NCBI GenBank assembly: GCA_003605035.1
Contig: QZKJ01000039.1
Span: 1-64,000, forward strand
Origin: Desulfurivibrio sp.
Lineage (GTDB): Bacteria > Desulfobacterota > Desulfobulbia > Desulfobulbales > SURF-16
Direction of reading: 5' to 3'
Length of the DNA: 64,000 bases
Shown: piece after piece, positions 49,284 through 60,030 of the stretch
Layout: every line of letters starts with the position of its first letter
How positions within the stretch are numbered: position 1 is the first letter of the stretch
Notes under the pieces: model-generated
The model's database searches: none
Told to the model about the DNA's origin: nothing
The model's input: only the letters and a program-made list of their open reading frames with translations
Translations under genes and position numbers: made by a program

Positions 49284-50347
49284 GGAATTTTCCGCAGCAC
49301 CGTGGACCGCAGGGTCATTTCCAGCACCAGCAGGGCCAGGGCGGTGAGGACGAACACGGGAAAATGCTCAGCATAGTCAATGTGGCGGACACTCTCCATC
49401 TCGCTTTTTTCCAGCCGGTCGATCTCCGCGTAAATGGTGCGCAGGCTGTCGGCATCGGCGGCCAGGCGGAAGATGCCGCCGGTGGTCTTGGCAATTTCCG
49501 CAAGCGTCTTCTTGTCCACCCCCTGGGCCAGCCGGTTCAGCCGGGCAAAAAAGCCCTGGATGCCGCTGGTATCAACATCTTCGCCGATGCCGATGGTGTA
49601 GATCCTGATGCCCCAGCTGGCGGCAAGCCGGGCCGCCTCAAGCGGGGTGAGATTGCCGGCATTGTGCGCCCCGTCGGTGAGCAGGATGATGATCTTGCTT
49701 TTTATCTCGTAATGGCCGGCGCTGTCCGTTTTATCCTGTTTATTCTGCCTGGACAGCTGTTCTTCCGCCTTCTGCAGACGGGCGGCGGCGAGCGCGATGC
49801 CGTCGCCGATGCTGGTGCCGTCCTCGGCACGGCTGGTGACCAGCTGGACTTTTTCCATGAAGCCGGAGAGCGCCTCGTGGGCCAGGGTCAGCGGGCAGAC
49901 GGTTTCCGGGTAGCGGGCAAAGCTCACCAGGCCGATGAGATCATTGGGCCGGCCGGCCAGCTCCCTGCCGTTGCCGCTGACAAACTCGGCAAAGACCTTT
50001 TTGACCACCTCCAGGCGGCTGGTGGCGTTGTTGTTGAAGACCATCTCTTCCCCCATGCTGCTGGAGCGGTCGATGACCATTTCAATGGCAATGCCGTGGC
50101 TGATGTCATAGGTCTTCTCAATGCCCTGCTGGGGCCGGGCCAGGCCGGTGACCAGCAGGATGAGGGCCAGCGCACGCAGGACAAGGGGCAGGCTGGCCAG
50201 CCGCTGCCGCCAGGTGCCGCCCAGCGGCCGGAAGAGGGCGATGGCGGAATAGGTCAGGGCCGGGTGCCGCCGGCGGCGAAATTGGTAATAGAGCAGCAGC
50301 GGGATGAGCAGCAGGGCCAGCAGGGCCCAGGGCGTGGCAAATCTCAT
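49280..50347 (-). CDS. batA: BatA: membrane VWA protein
   Basis: 355 aa. Two N-terminal hydrophobic helices, a VWA domain with the metal site DRSSSM and conserved T and D downstream (LTDGAHNAG), and a C-terminal helix (about 330-347). Standard BatA layout: MoxR-type ATPases are thought to act on VWA proteins like this. It overlaps both neighbours by 4 bp. Confidence 0.88.
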   Translation of the reverse strand: MRFATPWALLALLLIPLLLYYQFRRRRHPALTYSAIALFRPLGGTWRQRLASLPLVLRALALILLVTGLARPQQGIEKTYDISHGIAIEMVIDRSSSMGEEMVFNNNATSRLEVVKKVFAEFVSGNGRELAGRPNDLIGLVSFARYPETVCPLTLAHEALSGFMEKVQLVTSRAEDGTSIGDGIALAAARLQKAEEQLSRQNKQDKTDSAGHYEIKSKIIILLTDGAHNAGNLTPLEAARLAASWGIRIYTIGIGEDVDTSGIQGFFARLNRLAQGVDKKTLAEIAKTTGGIFRLAADADSLRTIYAEIDRLEKSEMESVRHIDYAEHFPVFVLTALALLVLEMTLRSTVLRKIP

Positions 50348-51351
50348 GGCGCGCCCTCCGTGCCCGCCCTGCTTTCCCCGCCGGCCCGGATGAAATCACG
50401 GCACAGCACGACGGCGGCCTCCATCTCCTGGGGGTCAGGGATCAGGCGGGCGAATTTGATCAGGTCGCAGCGGCTGAGAAAGTCCCGCAGCAGCGCCTTC
50501 TGTTCTTCCGTAAAAACCGGGGACCGGCGCAGGGAGTCGAGGAATTCCTCGGTGGTCTGCTCCGGGGCCTTGAGGCCGAAGCGCGCCTCGATATAGTGGC
50601 GCAGGATGCCGGTCAGTCCGGCGTAGAAAAGGGCGGGGTCGCTGCCAGCGGCCTGATCCCGCAGCAGCTGGTCAATGGCCGCCAGCGCCGTTGCATGGGG
50701 CGGCAGCGGTGGGGGCGGGGCTTGCTGCCGCCGGCTCCTGCGCCAGAAAAAATAGAGCAGGGCGCAAAGCAGCATCACGGCGGCGCCTCCGGCCAGCAGG
50801 TAGTAAAGGGTCGGCGCAGGCTGGGTAAGCGGGGCGTAGATGTCGGCCAGCTGCGGGTCTTTTTCGTTTTGGTCCAGCAGGGAGGTGACCGCGATGGTGC
50901 GGGCCGGCATGGTCACCGTGGCCTTTTGATCCGGGTGCCGGCTGTCCGTGGCGCTGACCGTCATAGCCGGAATGGTGTACTCACCGGGCAGAAAAGGGGC
51001 CAGGGTCAGCGTGCGGCCCTGGCTGAGCCGGCCCCCGGTCAGGGTCTTGGGCGACGCCGTGGTGTTGGTCAGGGTGAAATCGCCGACGCTCTCGGTAAAT
51101 TCCGGCAGGCTGACCGTGAAATCCTCGGGCGCCATGGCGGTCAGGGTGAGCTGCAGCTGCTCGGCAATGGAGATCTGCGGGCTGGAAAGGGTGAGCTGCA
51201 CGCGCAACTCTCCGCTTGCCAGCTCCTCGCTGACCGCAGAGGCGGCAGGACTGCCCTGGTCCGGGGCCTGGCCGGTCCGGCAGCCGGCCGGCAGCAGCCA
51301 AAGGGTGCAGATAAGGGCAAGAAGTGGCAGGAAGATCGATTTTCGTAACAT
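50344..51351 (-). CDS. BatD-like lipoprotein with membrane helix
   Basis: 335 aa. Signal peptide with lipobox LPAGC (Cys near 24). An exported beta-sandwich region (about 45-155) resembles a short BatD; a membrane helix (about 185-205) and a cytosolic helical domain (QAAGSDPALFYAGLTGILRHYIEARFG) follow. The operon thus carries two BatD-like proteins, a short lipoprotein and a long one. Role beyond partnership with BatA/B is unknown. Confidence 0.75.
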   Translation of the reverse strand: MLRKSIFLPLLALICTLWLLPAGCRTGQAPDQGSPAASAVSEELASGELRVQLTLSSPQISIAEQLQLTLTAMAPEDFTVSLPEFTESVGDFTLTNTTASPKTLTGGRLSQGRTLTLAPFLPGEYTIPAMTVSATDSRHPDQKATVTMPARTIAVTSLLDQNEKDPQLADIYAPLTQPAPTLYYLLAGGAAVMLLCALLYFFWRRSRRQQAPPPPLPPHATALAAIDQLLRDQAAGSDPALFYAGLTGILRHYIEARFGLKAPEQTTEEFLDSLRRSPVFTEEQKALLRDFLSRCDLIKFARLIPDPQEMEAAVVLCRDFIRAGGESRAGTEGAP

Positions 51352-51356
51352 GGCAA

Positions 51357-52231
51357 TCAGCGCCGCCGCCGTTCACGCATTCGGAAAAAACGGACCAGGT
51401 CGAGCACATAATCCTCATCGGTCTGCAGCGGTATATGGTCCACCCCCATGGCGGCGAACTGGCCGGCCAGCTCTTTTAATCGCCTGGCGGCTGCGGCGGC
51501 AAAGGCGCGGCGCACCGCAGGGCTGCTGCTGTCGATCAGCAGCCGGCCGCCGCTTTCCGCGTCTTCCAGCTCAATGAGCCCGGCCGCGGGCAGCTCACGC
51601 TCCCTGGGATCGGTGATCGACACGGCGATCAGGTCATGGCGGCGGGCGATGATGCGCATGGGGGTGGAAAAATCCTCATCAAGAAAGTCCGAGACCAGGA
51701 AGGCCACCGCCCGCTTATGGCTGATCCGGCCGAAGAAGTGCAGGCTGGCCGCGATGCTGGTGCGGCCCCGCTCCGGAGAAAAACTCAAGATCTCCCGGAT
51801 CAGGCGCAGCACATGGGTGGGCCCCTTTTTGGGGGGGATGAACAGTTCCACCGTGTCGGTAAAGGCGATCAGCCCCACCTTGTCATTGTTTTTGATGGCG
51901 GAAAAGGCCAGCAGGGCGCACAGCTCGGCCGCGACCTCGTTTTTGAGGCGCTGGCCGCTGCCAAAGGCGCCGGAGGCGGAAAGATCGACCAGAAAGAAAA
52001 TGGTCAGCTCACGCTCCTCCACATACTGCTTGACAAAGGGGTGGCCGGTGCGGGCGGTGACGTTCCAGTCTATGGCGCGGATGTCGTCGCCGGGCTGGTA
52101 GGCCCGCACCTCGTCGAACTCCATGCCCCGGCCCTTGAAGACGCTTTCGTACTCGCCGGCCAGGATGTCGTTCACCGCCTTGCTGGTGTAGATGCGGATG
52201 GTGCGGATTTTGGCGGCCAGTTCACTGCTGA

Positions 52232-52235
<4 letters not shown>
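51357..52235 (-). CDS. DUF58 protein
   Basis: 292 aa. The motif EFDEVRAYQPGDDIRAIDWNVTAR is the DUF58 signature (residue segment VRAYQPGDDIRAIDW), followed by a degenerate VWA fold (LVDLSASGAFG). It always accompanies MoxR and is presumably an adaptor. Start overlaps moxR by 4 bp; ribosome binding site GAGGTGCC. It ends 5 bp before the BatD-like lipoprotein. Confidence 0.93.
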
Positions 52236-53221
<986 letters not shown>

Positions 53222-53547
53222 GGCCTCTCCTCATCCCTGGTGTTTTGTTACGGATAGACAGTGTAATCTTGAAAAGGTTGCAGATTTTGCAATTATCCAG
53301 CAGCACCGCATCGGGGCGAATCGAACGTTTTCGTCCCAAGCCGGATAATTACCAGATTTTTTAGCAAAGGAACATGTTCGGTGTCAAACTGCAAGTGTCA
53401 TGGCGGTATATTCTGGCGAGAAAAAAATAACACATCACGTTTTATTCATGCTAGTATCTTGATTATTATGTTAGGAATGTGCTGCTTTTACCCTCATGGC
53501 CGGCTGGAACTGGACATGATTTTTTTCTGCATGGTATGGGGAGCTGC
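53222..53547. other. Intergenic region upstream of moxR
   Basis: 326 bp between divergent genes. AT-rich stretch around 53430-53470 without a clear pair of promoter hexamers. Nothing else recognised. Confidence 0.35.
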
Positions 53548-53958
53548 ATGGGATCAGACAGCAACAACGGGCAGGTTTACGATCTGCGCCGCATTGAAGA
53601 TGTTTTTGCCTGCCTGGAAATTATCAGTATCGCCCGCGGCATGCTGTTCGGCGTTGATCCGGCCCTGGCCAGGCGGATGGAAAAGGTGAGTGATGCACTG
53701 GGCGCCTTTTCCCAGCTGGTGCTGGAGGGCGACCTGGCTGAGCTTGCGGATGAACCGGCCGTTGAGGCGGGGGCGGCTGAGAAAAGTGCGGTGCGTGAGG
53801 CGCCGGCAGACATCTTTGCCGATCTGACCATGAAGGTGAAAACCACGCCGGCTGCGCCCGGCGTAAAAGAAACACCCCGGTCCGACAGCAAAAAGGCGGA
53901 GGCCGGGGCCAGGGAAAACGGTATTGTTGATATCCTGACCGGGGAGAGAATCAAGTAG
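53548..53958 (+). CDS. Hypothetical protein
   Basis: 136 aa from ATG 53548 (GGGGAGCTGC upstream). A helical N-terminal half (VYDLRRIEDVFACLEIISIA) and an Ala/Glu/Pro-rich second half ending in DILTGERIK. No family recognised. It precedes the response regulator on the same strand by 93 bp. An earlier start is possible but would add residues unlike a normal protein. Confidence 0.5.
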   Translation: MGSDSNNGQVYDLRRIEDVFACLEIISIARGMLFGVDPALARRMEKVSDALGAFSQLVLEGDLAELADEPAVEAGAAEKSAVREAPADIFADLTMKVKTTPAAPGVKETPRSDSKKAEAGARENGIVDILTGERIK

Positions 53959-54051
53959 CTGCCTGCCAGCCGGTAGCCCCGGCAGGCTCTCGCCGGTCCG
54001 TCCCGGCAGCATTGATTGATTTACAACTTCCTATGGTAGGTTGGAGTGTGT

Positions 54052-54429
54052 ATGGCTAAGATCCTCGTCATTGACGATGAAGAGCAGATCCGCGGGTTAC
54101 TCAAGCGTATATTTCAAGGTCTTGGGCATATGGTGATCACTGCCGACAACGGGGCGGTGGGACTCAAGATGATGGCCCAGGAGTCGTTTGATCTGGTTAT
54201 TACCGATATTTTCATGCCGGAAAAGGAAGGCATGGAAACAATCATCGAGATAAAACGTGATTTTCCCGCCGTAAAAATCCTGGCCGTTTCCGGCGGCAAC
54301 AGTCAGGGGTGTGATTACCTGCCCATGACCAGGCCGCTGGGCGCCGACGCCAGCCTGACCAAACCTTTTAGCAGAGAGGATATCGTCAGTGTGGTCAACG
54401 GCCTGCTTGGGGTGCATGTGTCTGGCTGA
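54052..54429 (+). CDS. Single-domain response regulator
   Basis: 125 aa receiver domain: D8-D9, phospho-acceptor D52 in VITDIFMPE and K in SLTKPF are present. CheY-like with no output domain. ATG 54052 follows GGAGTGTGT. No kinase is adjacent. Confidence 0.88.
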   Translation: MAKILVIDDEEQIRGLLKRIFQGLGHMVITADNGAVGLKMMAQESFDLVITDIFMPEKEGMETIIEIKRDFPAVKILAVSGGNSQGCDYLPMTRPLGADASLTKPFSREDIVSVVNGLLGVHVSG

Positions 54430-54512
54430 ACATGGACCCCGCAGGGCGGATCAGCCAGCTCCATGATCTGTTCCGCCTTGCGGTATCGTTTGCGTCTCCT
54501 GTTCAGCTGACC

Positions 54513-55454
54513 TCAGACCGTCCGGCAGAGCCTGCCAAACCCGCCGGGGATGGTGCCGGAGGCCCAGTAGACCGTGCCCTGTATGTAATCGCAGAACCAG
54601 AAGCCGCCGGGATCGCGTCTTCCCGCCAGGAAGATAAAGGGCTCATTGGCGGAAAAGCAGCGGTGCAGGTAAAGCCCCTTGTCGTTTCGTTCCGCTTCCA
54701 TCAGCGAGAGCGCCTCTTCCATGGAGGGCAGCCGCCAGTCGTCGTAGCCGGCAAAGCTACTGTCGTTCATCTTCCTGATATAGCCCTGTATTTTGCGGAT
54801 GCTGGTGATGTCGCAGCCGCCCCGCTGCCACATGATGCCGGTAACATTGTCGGTCACTGTCAGCCCGTCAAGGTTGTCTACCAGGAAATTGGTGAATCTC
54901 CCCTTGATGTTGTACTGGCTGTCGAAAAAATCACCCTGCCGGATGAGGGCGTCCACTTCGGCTTCCCGCAGGTCCCGGGGAGCGCTGTTCAGGGCGATCC
55001 TGGCAAGCCCTGCCGGCAGTTCGGCATCCCGGCCCGGCAGGCCGGTCACCAGATCCTCCTGGGCCAGGACATTTGTCACCAGGATCACTTTGGAGTCGTC
55101 ATCAGTATTGATGACATGAGCCAGCAGCCATTGCTTCAGGGTGTCGTCAATGGCATAGCTTTTATCGAGGCCCAGGGTTTTCCCCTGGGATTTTACCGCG
55201 TTGTCGATCAGTTCCTGGGGCGCGTCAATGCGGGCCAGGACGCGGGCATATTTGATGCCCCGTTCCATCAGACAGAGGATGGCCGGTTCCTGCCAGGTGT
55301 CAATGAAAAAATAGTAGAATCGCTCACTATTGCTCTTGATCCGCAGCCGACCGCCCCAGCTTTCAAAGATAGCGAAGGTTTCCGCCGGGATAAGCTGCCA
55401 GTCAATGGTGGGCGTAACATCTGCCGTGAAGCCGAGTTTTTCAAATAATCCCAT
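54513..55454 (-). CDS. DUF1566 domain protein
   Basis: 313 aa, no signal peptide. The last ~120 residues are a DUF1566/Lcl domain (TVTDNVTGIMWQRGG, AGYDDWRLPSMEEALSL, FWFCDYIQG), which is usually found in secreted or signalling proteins. The N-terminal ~180 residues are unrecognised. Strong ribosome binding site (CCAAGGAGGAGATC). Function unknown. Confidence 0.78.
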   Translation of the reverse strand: MGLFEKLGFTADVTPTIDWQLIPAETFAIFESWGGRLRIKSNSERFYYFFIDTWQEPAILCLMERGIKYARVLARIDAPQELIDNAVKSQGKTLGLDKSYAIDDTLKQWLLAHVINTDDDSKVILVTNVLAQEDLVTGLPGRDAELPAGLARIALNSAPRDLREAEVDALIRQGDFFDSQYNIKGRFTNFLVDNLDGLTVTDNVTGIMWQRGGCDITSIRKIQGYIRKMNDSSFAGYDDWRLPSMEEALSLMEAERNDKGLYLHRCFSANEPFIFLAGRRDPGGFWFCDYIQGTVYWASGTIPGGFGRLCRTV

Positions 55455-55707
55455 GATCTCCTCCTTGGATAAGGTTAACGGGCCATATGGTCAAAGACGT
55501 GTCCGTGATTTTTTAATGGTCTTTAGTGGGTAACATAATCAAATTCCGTTGCTAAGTAAATAGTAATTATTATCTTTATAGTTGCCGCGGCCAAAATAAA
55601 TCCGCGGCAGCGCCATGGCTGATAAACTGTTGCTGCCGCGCTTCATTCGGTTATAATGATTGACAGGAAGATGTGATTCGCAAATGTGCCGGAGGTTGCC
55701 GCATCCC

Positions 55708-56232
55708 ATGCAAAGAACAGAGACAGTACTGCTGCTGGGCGATTCCCTGGTTGAATTTTTTGACTGGCAGGCCCGTTTCCCGGAGATGACCATGTCCAAC
55801 CGCGGGGTGGCCGGGGAAAGGGTCAGGGGGCTGCTCGCCCGGCTCGCCGATGAACTGGCCGCTGCCGGCAGGGTGGAGGTGGTGGTCATCATGATCGGCG
55901 CCAACAATCTGGCCGGCGGGGACTATGCCTTTCTGCGGGATTACGAGAAGATCCTGCACAGGGTGCGCCAGGTCCTGCCCGGGGCGCGCATCGCCGTAAC
56001 CAGTCTGCTGCCCTTTGCCTTTCCCTGGCTGGCGGCCGATGCCATCAGCCGGCTCAATGGCTCGCTGCGCTCCCTGGCAGGTCTCGCCGCTGCCGATTAT
56101 CTTGACGTGCATGCCGCCTTTGCAGCGGCCCGGCAGGCCGGGCAAAGCTGCTTTCTGCCGGACGGCGTGCATCTGACCGGCAGGGGATATCAAACCTGGG
56201 CAGAGGTGCTGGCGGCGTATCTGGCCCGCTGA
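55708..56232 (+). CDS. SGNH/GDSL hydrolase
   Basis: About 174 aa. Block I LLLGDSLVEFF has the nucleophile Ser; GANNLAGGDYAF is block III with the oxyanion Asn; LPDGVHLTGRGYQTWAE carries the catalytic Asp and His. These enzymes cut ester bonds of lipids or carbohydrates. No signal peptide from this start, so it is probably cytosolic. The start is not certain: GGAGG lies 12 nt before ATG 55708, and ATG 55684 is in frame. Confidence 0.82.
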   Translation: MQRTETVLLLGDSLVEFFDWQARFPEMTMSNRGVAGERVRGLLARLADELAAAGRVEVVVIMIGANNLAGGDYAFLRDYEKILHRVRQVLPGARIAVTSLLPFAFPWLAADAISRLNGSLRSLAGLAAADYLDVHAAFAAARQAGQSCFLPDGVHLTGRGYQTWAEVLAAYLAR

Positions 56233-56382
56233 TGTAAAAAAAAGAAAATATGTGCCCGGTTTTTTGCCGGGAGATTGCTTGCTATTTGCAGAAGGCGATG
56301 ATATTGTTTTATAAAGTTGCATTGTCAGGGCCGTGTCCGTCATACATTTGCCTGTTTACAGTTCGTCTATCCCGGAGTGCTT

Positions 56383-56640
56383 ATGTACGTAAAAATCGAC
56401 AAGGATTCATTTGAAGTCATCATCCTGACCGCCAACCTGAAGATCGTTGGCATAGTACACACTCTTCCCCAGGAGAGATTAACGGATTTCATGGCTGAGG
56501 CAACCTCCGATTATCTGCCGGTCACGGATGCGGCAATCTATTATCTGGAGGATGACAAGCTGATTGCCCGGACAAAGTTTTTGAGTCTGAGCAGAAAAGA
56601 TGTGACCCTCATCTTCCCCACCTCGGAAATGATGAAATAA
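56383..56640 (+). CDS. Small conserved-type hypothetical protein
   Basis: 85 aa from ATG 56383 (CGGAGTGCTT upstream). Regular beta/alpha composition (MYVKIDKDSFEVIILTANLK, then YLPVTDAAIYYLEDDK). I do not recognise a function. It stands alone between the SGNH hydrolase and the NifA-like gene. Confidence 0.6.
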   Translation: MYVKIDKDSFEVIILTANLKIVGIVHTLPQERLTDFMAEATSDYLPVTDAAIYYLEDDKLIARTKFLSLSRKDVTLIFPTSEMMK

Positions 56641-56979
56641 CCCCGCCGTCCCTGCCCCGGCTGTCTGTCGCCTGATCCGCCGCTGCTGCACGAAAAGTGT
56701 GCCATGGGGCGGCGTCTCAATTTTTTTTGCGCAACATCAAATTGTCTTTTTCCCGCTTATCGTTTACCTTGCAGGCATGACCTGCCGCCGTTACAGGCGT
56801 TCAGACAGCGGAACCGATTGCTCCGCAACGTCGTAAACAGATGGCGGATCAGCCGGCCAGGCCGATTTCCCATTGCTGCCGTCTGATTTTGCTGCCCTAA
56901 GGAAACGAACAGGCTGGCAGTGGCCACCTTATCCTGCTTTCGACAGGGGGCGCCTGCGCGCATGGAAATAAAAAGGCCA
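56641..56979. other. Intergenic region upstream of the NifA-like gene
   Basis: 339 bp. TTGTCT at 56742 is a possible -35 but the downstream -10 (TACCTT) is weak. Nothing else seen. Confidence 0.35.
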
Positions 56980-58533
56980 ATGGATCAGAACACAGCAGAA
57001 TACGAATTAGCCGAAATCACCACCCTCTACGAGATAACCAGGGTGCTTGCCTCGACCATGGATCTGCGCGACTGCCTGCAGCAGGTGATGGCCATCCTGG
57101 ACGAGAAGAAGGGCATGCATAACGGCACGGTCAGCATTGTTAATCCCGCCACCGCCATTCTGGAAATAGAGGTGGCCCACGGCATGACCGCCGAGGCCAG
57201 AAAGCGCGGCAAATATCAGGTGGGCGAGGGGATTACCGGCCGGGTGGTGGCCAGCGGCGCCCCCATCGTCGTGCCGCAGATCAGCGAGGAGCCGCTTTTT
57301 CTGAACCGCACCCGTTCCCGGGGCGATCTCAGGCAGAAGATGGTCTCCTTTATCTGTGTGCCCATCAAGCATGGCCTGCAGTCCATCGGCGCCTTGAGCG
57401 TGGACCGGGAATACCGGGAAGGGCTCGATTTTGACAAGGATCTCCGCTTCCTCACCATTATCTCCGGACTGATCGCCCAGTCGGTTACCCGCATTCTGGC
57501 GGTCAATGAGGAGAAAAAGAGGCTGGAGCGGGAAAACACCCTGCTGAAAAAGGAGCTGCGCGGCAAATACCAGATCGGCAACATCGTCAGCAACAGCAGC
57601 CGCATGCAGGAGGTGTTCGAGATGATCTACCGGGTGGCGGACTCCAATGCCACCGTGCTGCTGCGCGGCGAATCGGGCACCGGCAAGACCCTGGTCGCCA
57701 AGGCCATCCATTACAACAGCAAGCGGGAGAAGAAGCCGTTCGTGGTGGTCAACTGCTCGGCCCTGCCGGAAACCCTGCTGGAGAGCGAACTGTTCGGCCA
57801 TGAAAAGGGGGCCTTTACCGGGGCCAACACCATGAAGAAGGGGCGTTTCGAGCAGGCGGAGGGCGGCACCATCTTCCTCGATGAGATCGGCGATCTCAGC
57901 CACGCGGTGCAGGTCAAGCTGCTCAATGTGGTGCAGGACCGGGAATTCCAGCGGCTGGGCGGGGTGAAACCGCTCAAGTGCAATGTGCGGCTGATCGCCG
58001 CAACCCACAAGGACCTGGAAAAGGCGGTGGAGAGCGGCCAGTTCCGGGAAGATTTCTATTACCGCCTCAACGTCTTTCCGGTCTATCTGCCGCCGCTGCG
58101 GGAAAGGCGCACCGATGTGCTGCTTTTGGCCGAGTATTTCCTGAAAAAGTTCTGCGAGGAAAATCAGAAGAATATCTCCCGCATCTCAACCCCGGCCATT
58201 GATCTGCTCATGCAGTATCACTGGCCCGGCAATGTGCGGGAACTGCAGAACTGCATGGAGAGGGCGGTGCTGATCTGCGATGAGGACGCCATCAAGAGCT
58301 ACCATCTGCCGCCCACCCTGCAGAGCGCGGAAAGCACCAGTGAGCGCAACCCGCTGTCGCTTGCCGCCGCGGTGGAGAACTTTGAAAAGGAACTTATCGT
58401 CGAGGCGCTGAAAAAGGCCAACGGCAACCAGACCAGGACCGCCGAGCTGCTCGACACCAGCCTGCGCATCATCAATTACAAGATCCACAAGTATCATATC
58501 GATGTGCAGGATTACAAGGTGCGCAACCAGTGA
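56980..58533 (+). CDS. NifA-like sigma-54-dependent activator
   Basis: 517 aa. GAF domain at the N-terminus (GEGITGRVVASGAPIVVPQI then EEPLFLNRTRS, very like NifA), then a sigma-54 AAA+ domain with GESGTGKTLVAKAI, the GAFTGA loop that touches sigma-54, DEIGDL and the R-finger region, and a Fis-type helix-turn-helix (NGNQTRTAELLDTSLRIINYKIHKY). It would activate -24/-12 promoters; nitrogen fixation targets are suggested by similarity only, no nif gene is here. The last codons overlap queH (ATGA), so the two are co-translated. ATG 56980 follows AAAAAGGCC; ATG 56962 is an alternative. Confidence 0.88.
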   Translation: MDQNTAEYELAEITTLYEITRVLASTMDLRDCLQQVMAILDEKKGMHNGTVSIVNPATAILEIEVAHGMTAEARKRGKYQVGEGITGRVVASGAPIVVPQISEEPLFLNRTRSRGDLRQKMVSFICVPIKHGLQSIGALSVDREYREGLDFDKDLRFLTIISGLIAQSVTRILAVNEEKKRLERENTLLKKELRGKYQIGNIVSNSSRMQEVFEMIYRVADSNATVLLRGESGTGKTLVAKAIHYNSKREKKPFVVVNCSALPETLLESELFGHEKGAFTGANTMKKGRFEQAEGGTIFLDEIGDLSHAVQVKLLNVVQDREFQRLGGVKPLKCNVRLIAATHKDLEKAVESGQFREDFYYRLNVFPVYLPPLRERRTDVLLLAEYFLKKFCEENQKNISRISTPAIDLLMQYHWPGNVRELQNCMERAVLICDEDAIKSYHLPPTLQSAESTSERNPLSLAAAVENFEKELIVEALKKANGNQTRTAELLDTSLRIINYKIHKYHIDVQDYKVRNQ

Positions 58534-59096
58534 AGATCCTGCTGCATGTCTGCTGCGGACCCTGCACCGTCTATCCCCTTGACCTCCTGCGCCGGGAAGG
58601 GCTGGAGGTGCACGGCCTTTTCTATAATCCCAACATCCATCCCTTCCGGGAGTTCAGGCAGAGAATCCAGGCCCTGGAGGAGCTGGCCGGCCGGACGGGT
58701 TTTCAGGTGGAGATCAGGCGGGACTACGGTCTGCGCTATTTCCTGCGCCAGGTGGTCTTTCATGAGGACGAGCGCTGCGGTCTCTGCTACGAAATGCGTC
58801 TTGCCGCCGCCGCGGAGTATGCCGCCGCCGTCAGGGCGGATGCCTTCACCACCACCTTGCTCTACAGCCGCTACCAGAACCACGAGTTGATCCGGCAGCA
58901 GGGGGAGGACCTGGGCAGACAGTACGGGGTGCCCTTTTATTACCGGGACTTCCGGCAGGGATGGCAGGAGGGAATAGACGGAGCGATCGCCATGGGACTC
59001 TACCGCCAGCCCTACTGCGGCTGCATCTACAGCGAGCAGGAGCGCTATGACCGGCGCTGGCAAAAGAGCAATAAAAAAGGCGGCAGCCGAACTTAG
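58530..59096 (+). CDS. queH: Epoxyqueuosine reductase QueH
   Basis: 188 aa. Cys pattern C8-C9-G-P-C12 and C83-GLC86 with a later CGC match QueH (formerly DUF208), which reduces epoxyqueuosine to queuosine in tRNA using iron-sulfur chemistry without cobalamin. The length is normal. It is coupled by a 4-bp overlap to the NifA-like regulator, an unusual pairing. Confidence 0.9.
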   Translation: MKILLHVCCGPCTVYPLDLLRREGLEVHGLFYNPNIHPFREFRQRIQALEELAGRTGFQVEIRRDYGLRYFLRQVVFHEDERCGLCYEMRLAAAAEYAAAVRADAFTTTLLYSRYQNHELIRQQGEDLGRQYGVPFYYRDFRQGWQEGIDGAIAMGLYRQPYCGCIYSEQERYDRRWQKSNKKGGSRT

Positions 59097-59118
59097 GCCG
59101 TTTTTTGCGGGCCAGCCC

Positions 59119-59955
59119 TTAATCAGCCGGTTTACTACTACCGCTGCTGGACGGTTGATTGGGCGACACCCGGCCGAAATCGCTGAAGATGGACCAGTCA
59201 GGCAGGCCGATCTCCGGAATCCAGTCGCGCCATTTGCTTTTCGGCGGCTCGCCCGCCTGCAGCTGGGCCAGCAGCTCCTGCGCCTCCGGAGCCACCGAGC
59301 TGTCCGGGTAGTTATCCAGCAGAAACTCCAGCCGGGAGATGCTCTGTTCCAGTTTCTCCGTTTTCATATAGAATCTGGCCACATAGAGTTCATGGCCGGC
59401 CAGGAAATCACGGCAGTCCCTGATTCTGGCCCTGGCCTCTTCCGAATATGGCGAGGCAGGGTAGAGGCGGATCAGTTTGGCAAAGGCGGTCTCCGCATCC
59501 ACGGCGCTGCCCGGGTCCCGGTCAATGGTGTCTATCCTGCGGAAGTGGCACATGCCGATCTGAAAGTAGATATAGGGGATGGCCTCGTTGGTGGGATGGT
59601 TTTTGACAAAATCCTCATAGGCGCCCAGCGCCTCGGTGTAATGGCCGAGATAGAAATGGCAGTCGGCTGATTTGAGTTCGGCCATCAGGCTGTAACTGCT
59701 GAAGGGGAAACGCTCCTGGATCTCCCGGAAAATCTTCAGGGCGCTGGAGTATTCGGCGTGGCTGAATTCATCCAGCCCCTCGATGGCCAGCGCTTCAGGC
59801 CCTGCCTGCACGGTCTCCGAGTCGTCGCTGAACATCGACTTGATGTCCTTGTATATCGAGCAGCCGGGCAGCAGGAACAGAGCCGCGCCCAGGAAAACCA
59901 GGGTAAGTTTTACGCCGAGATTACCCATGGGGTGCTTGGTAAAAAGAAGTTTCAT
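59119..59955 (-). CDS. bamD: Outer membrane assembly lipoprotein BamD
   Basis: 278 aa. Lipobox LLPGC near residue 30, then TPR helices (EYSSALKIFREIQERFPFSSY, GHYTEALGAYEDFVKNHPTNE) of the BamD/YfiO family, which helps BamA insert outer membrane proteins. It confirms a Gram-negative envelope. ATG 59955 is chosen; ATG 59928 also leaves a usable signal peptide, and neither has a clear ribosome binding site. Confidence 0.9.
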   Translation of the reverse strand: MKLLFTKHPMGNLGVKLTLVFLGAALFLLPGCSIYKDIKSMFSDDSETVQAGPEALAIEGLDEFSHAEYSSALKIFREIQERFPFSSYSLMAELKSADCHFYLGHYTEALGAYEDFVKNHPTNEAIPYIYFQIGMCHFRRIDTIDRDPGSAVDAETAFAKLIRLYPASPYSEEARARIRDCRDFLAGHELYVARFYMKTEKLEQSISRLEFLLDNYPDSSVAPEAQELLAQLQAGEPPKSKWRDWIPEIGLPDWSIFSDFGRVSPNQPSSSGSSKPAD

Positions 59956-60030
59956 GTGCGTCCGGGAGGCTGTGTTTAAAAACAAAAGGCAGGGACGCCA
60001 TGTTTCCGGCGTTGCCATGCCCCGCTGGTT

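Noticed and set aside
53300-53340. tRNA-like GGCGAATCGAACG stretch
   Set aside because: No cloverleaf can be folded around it.
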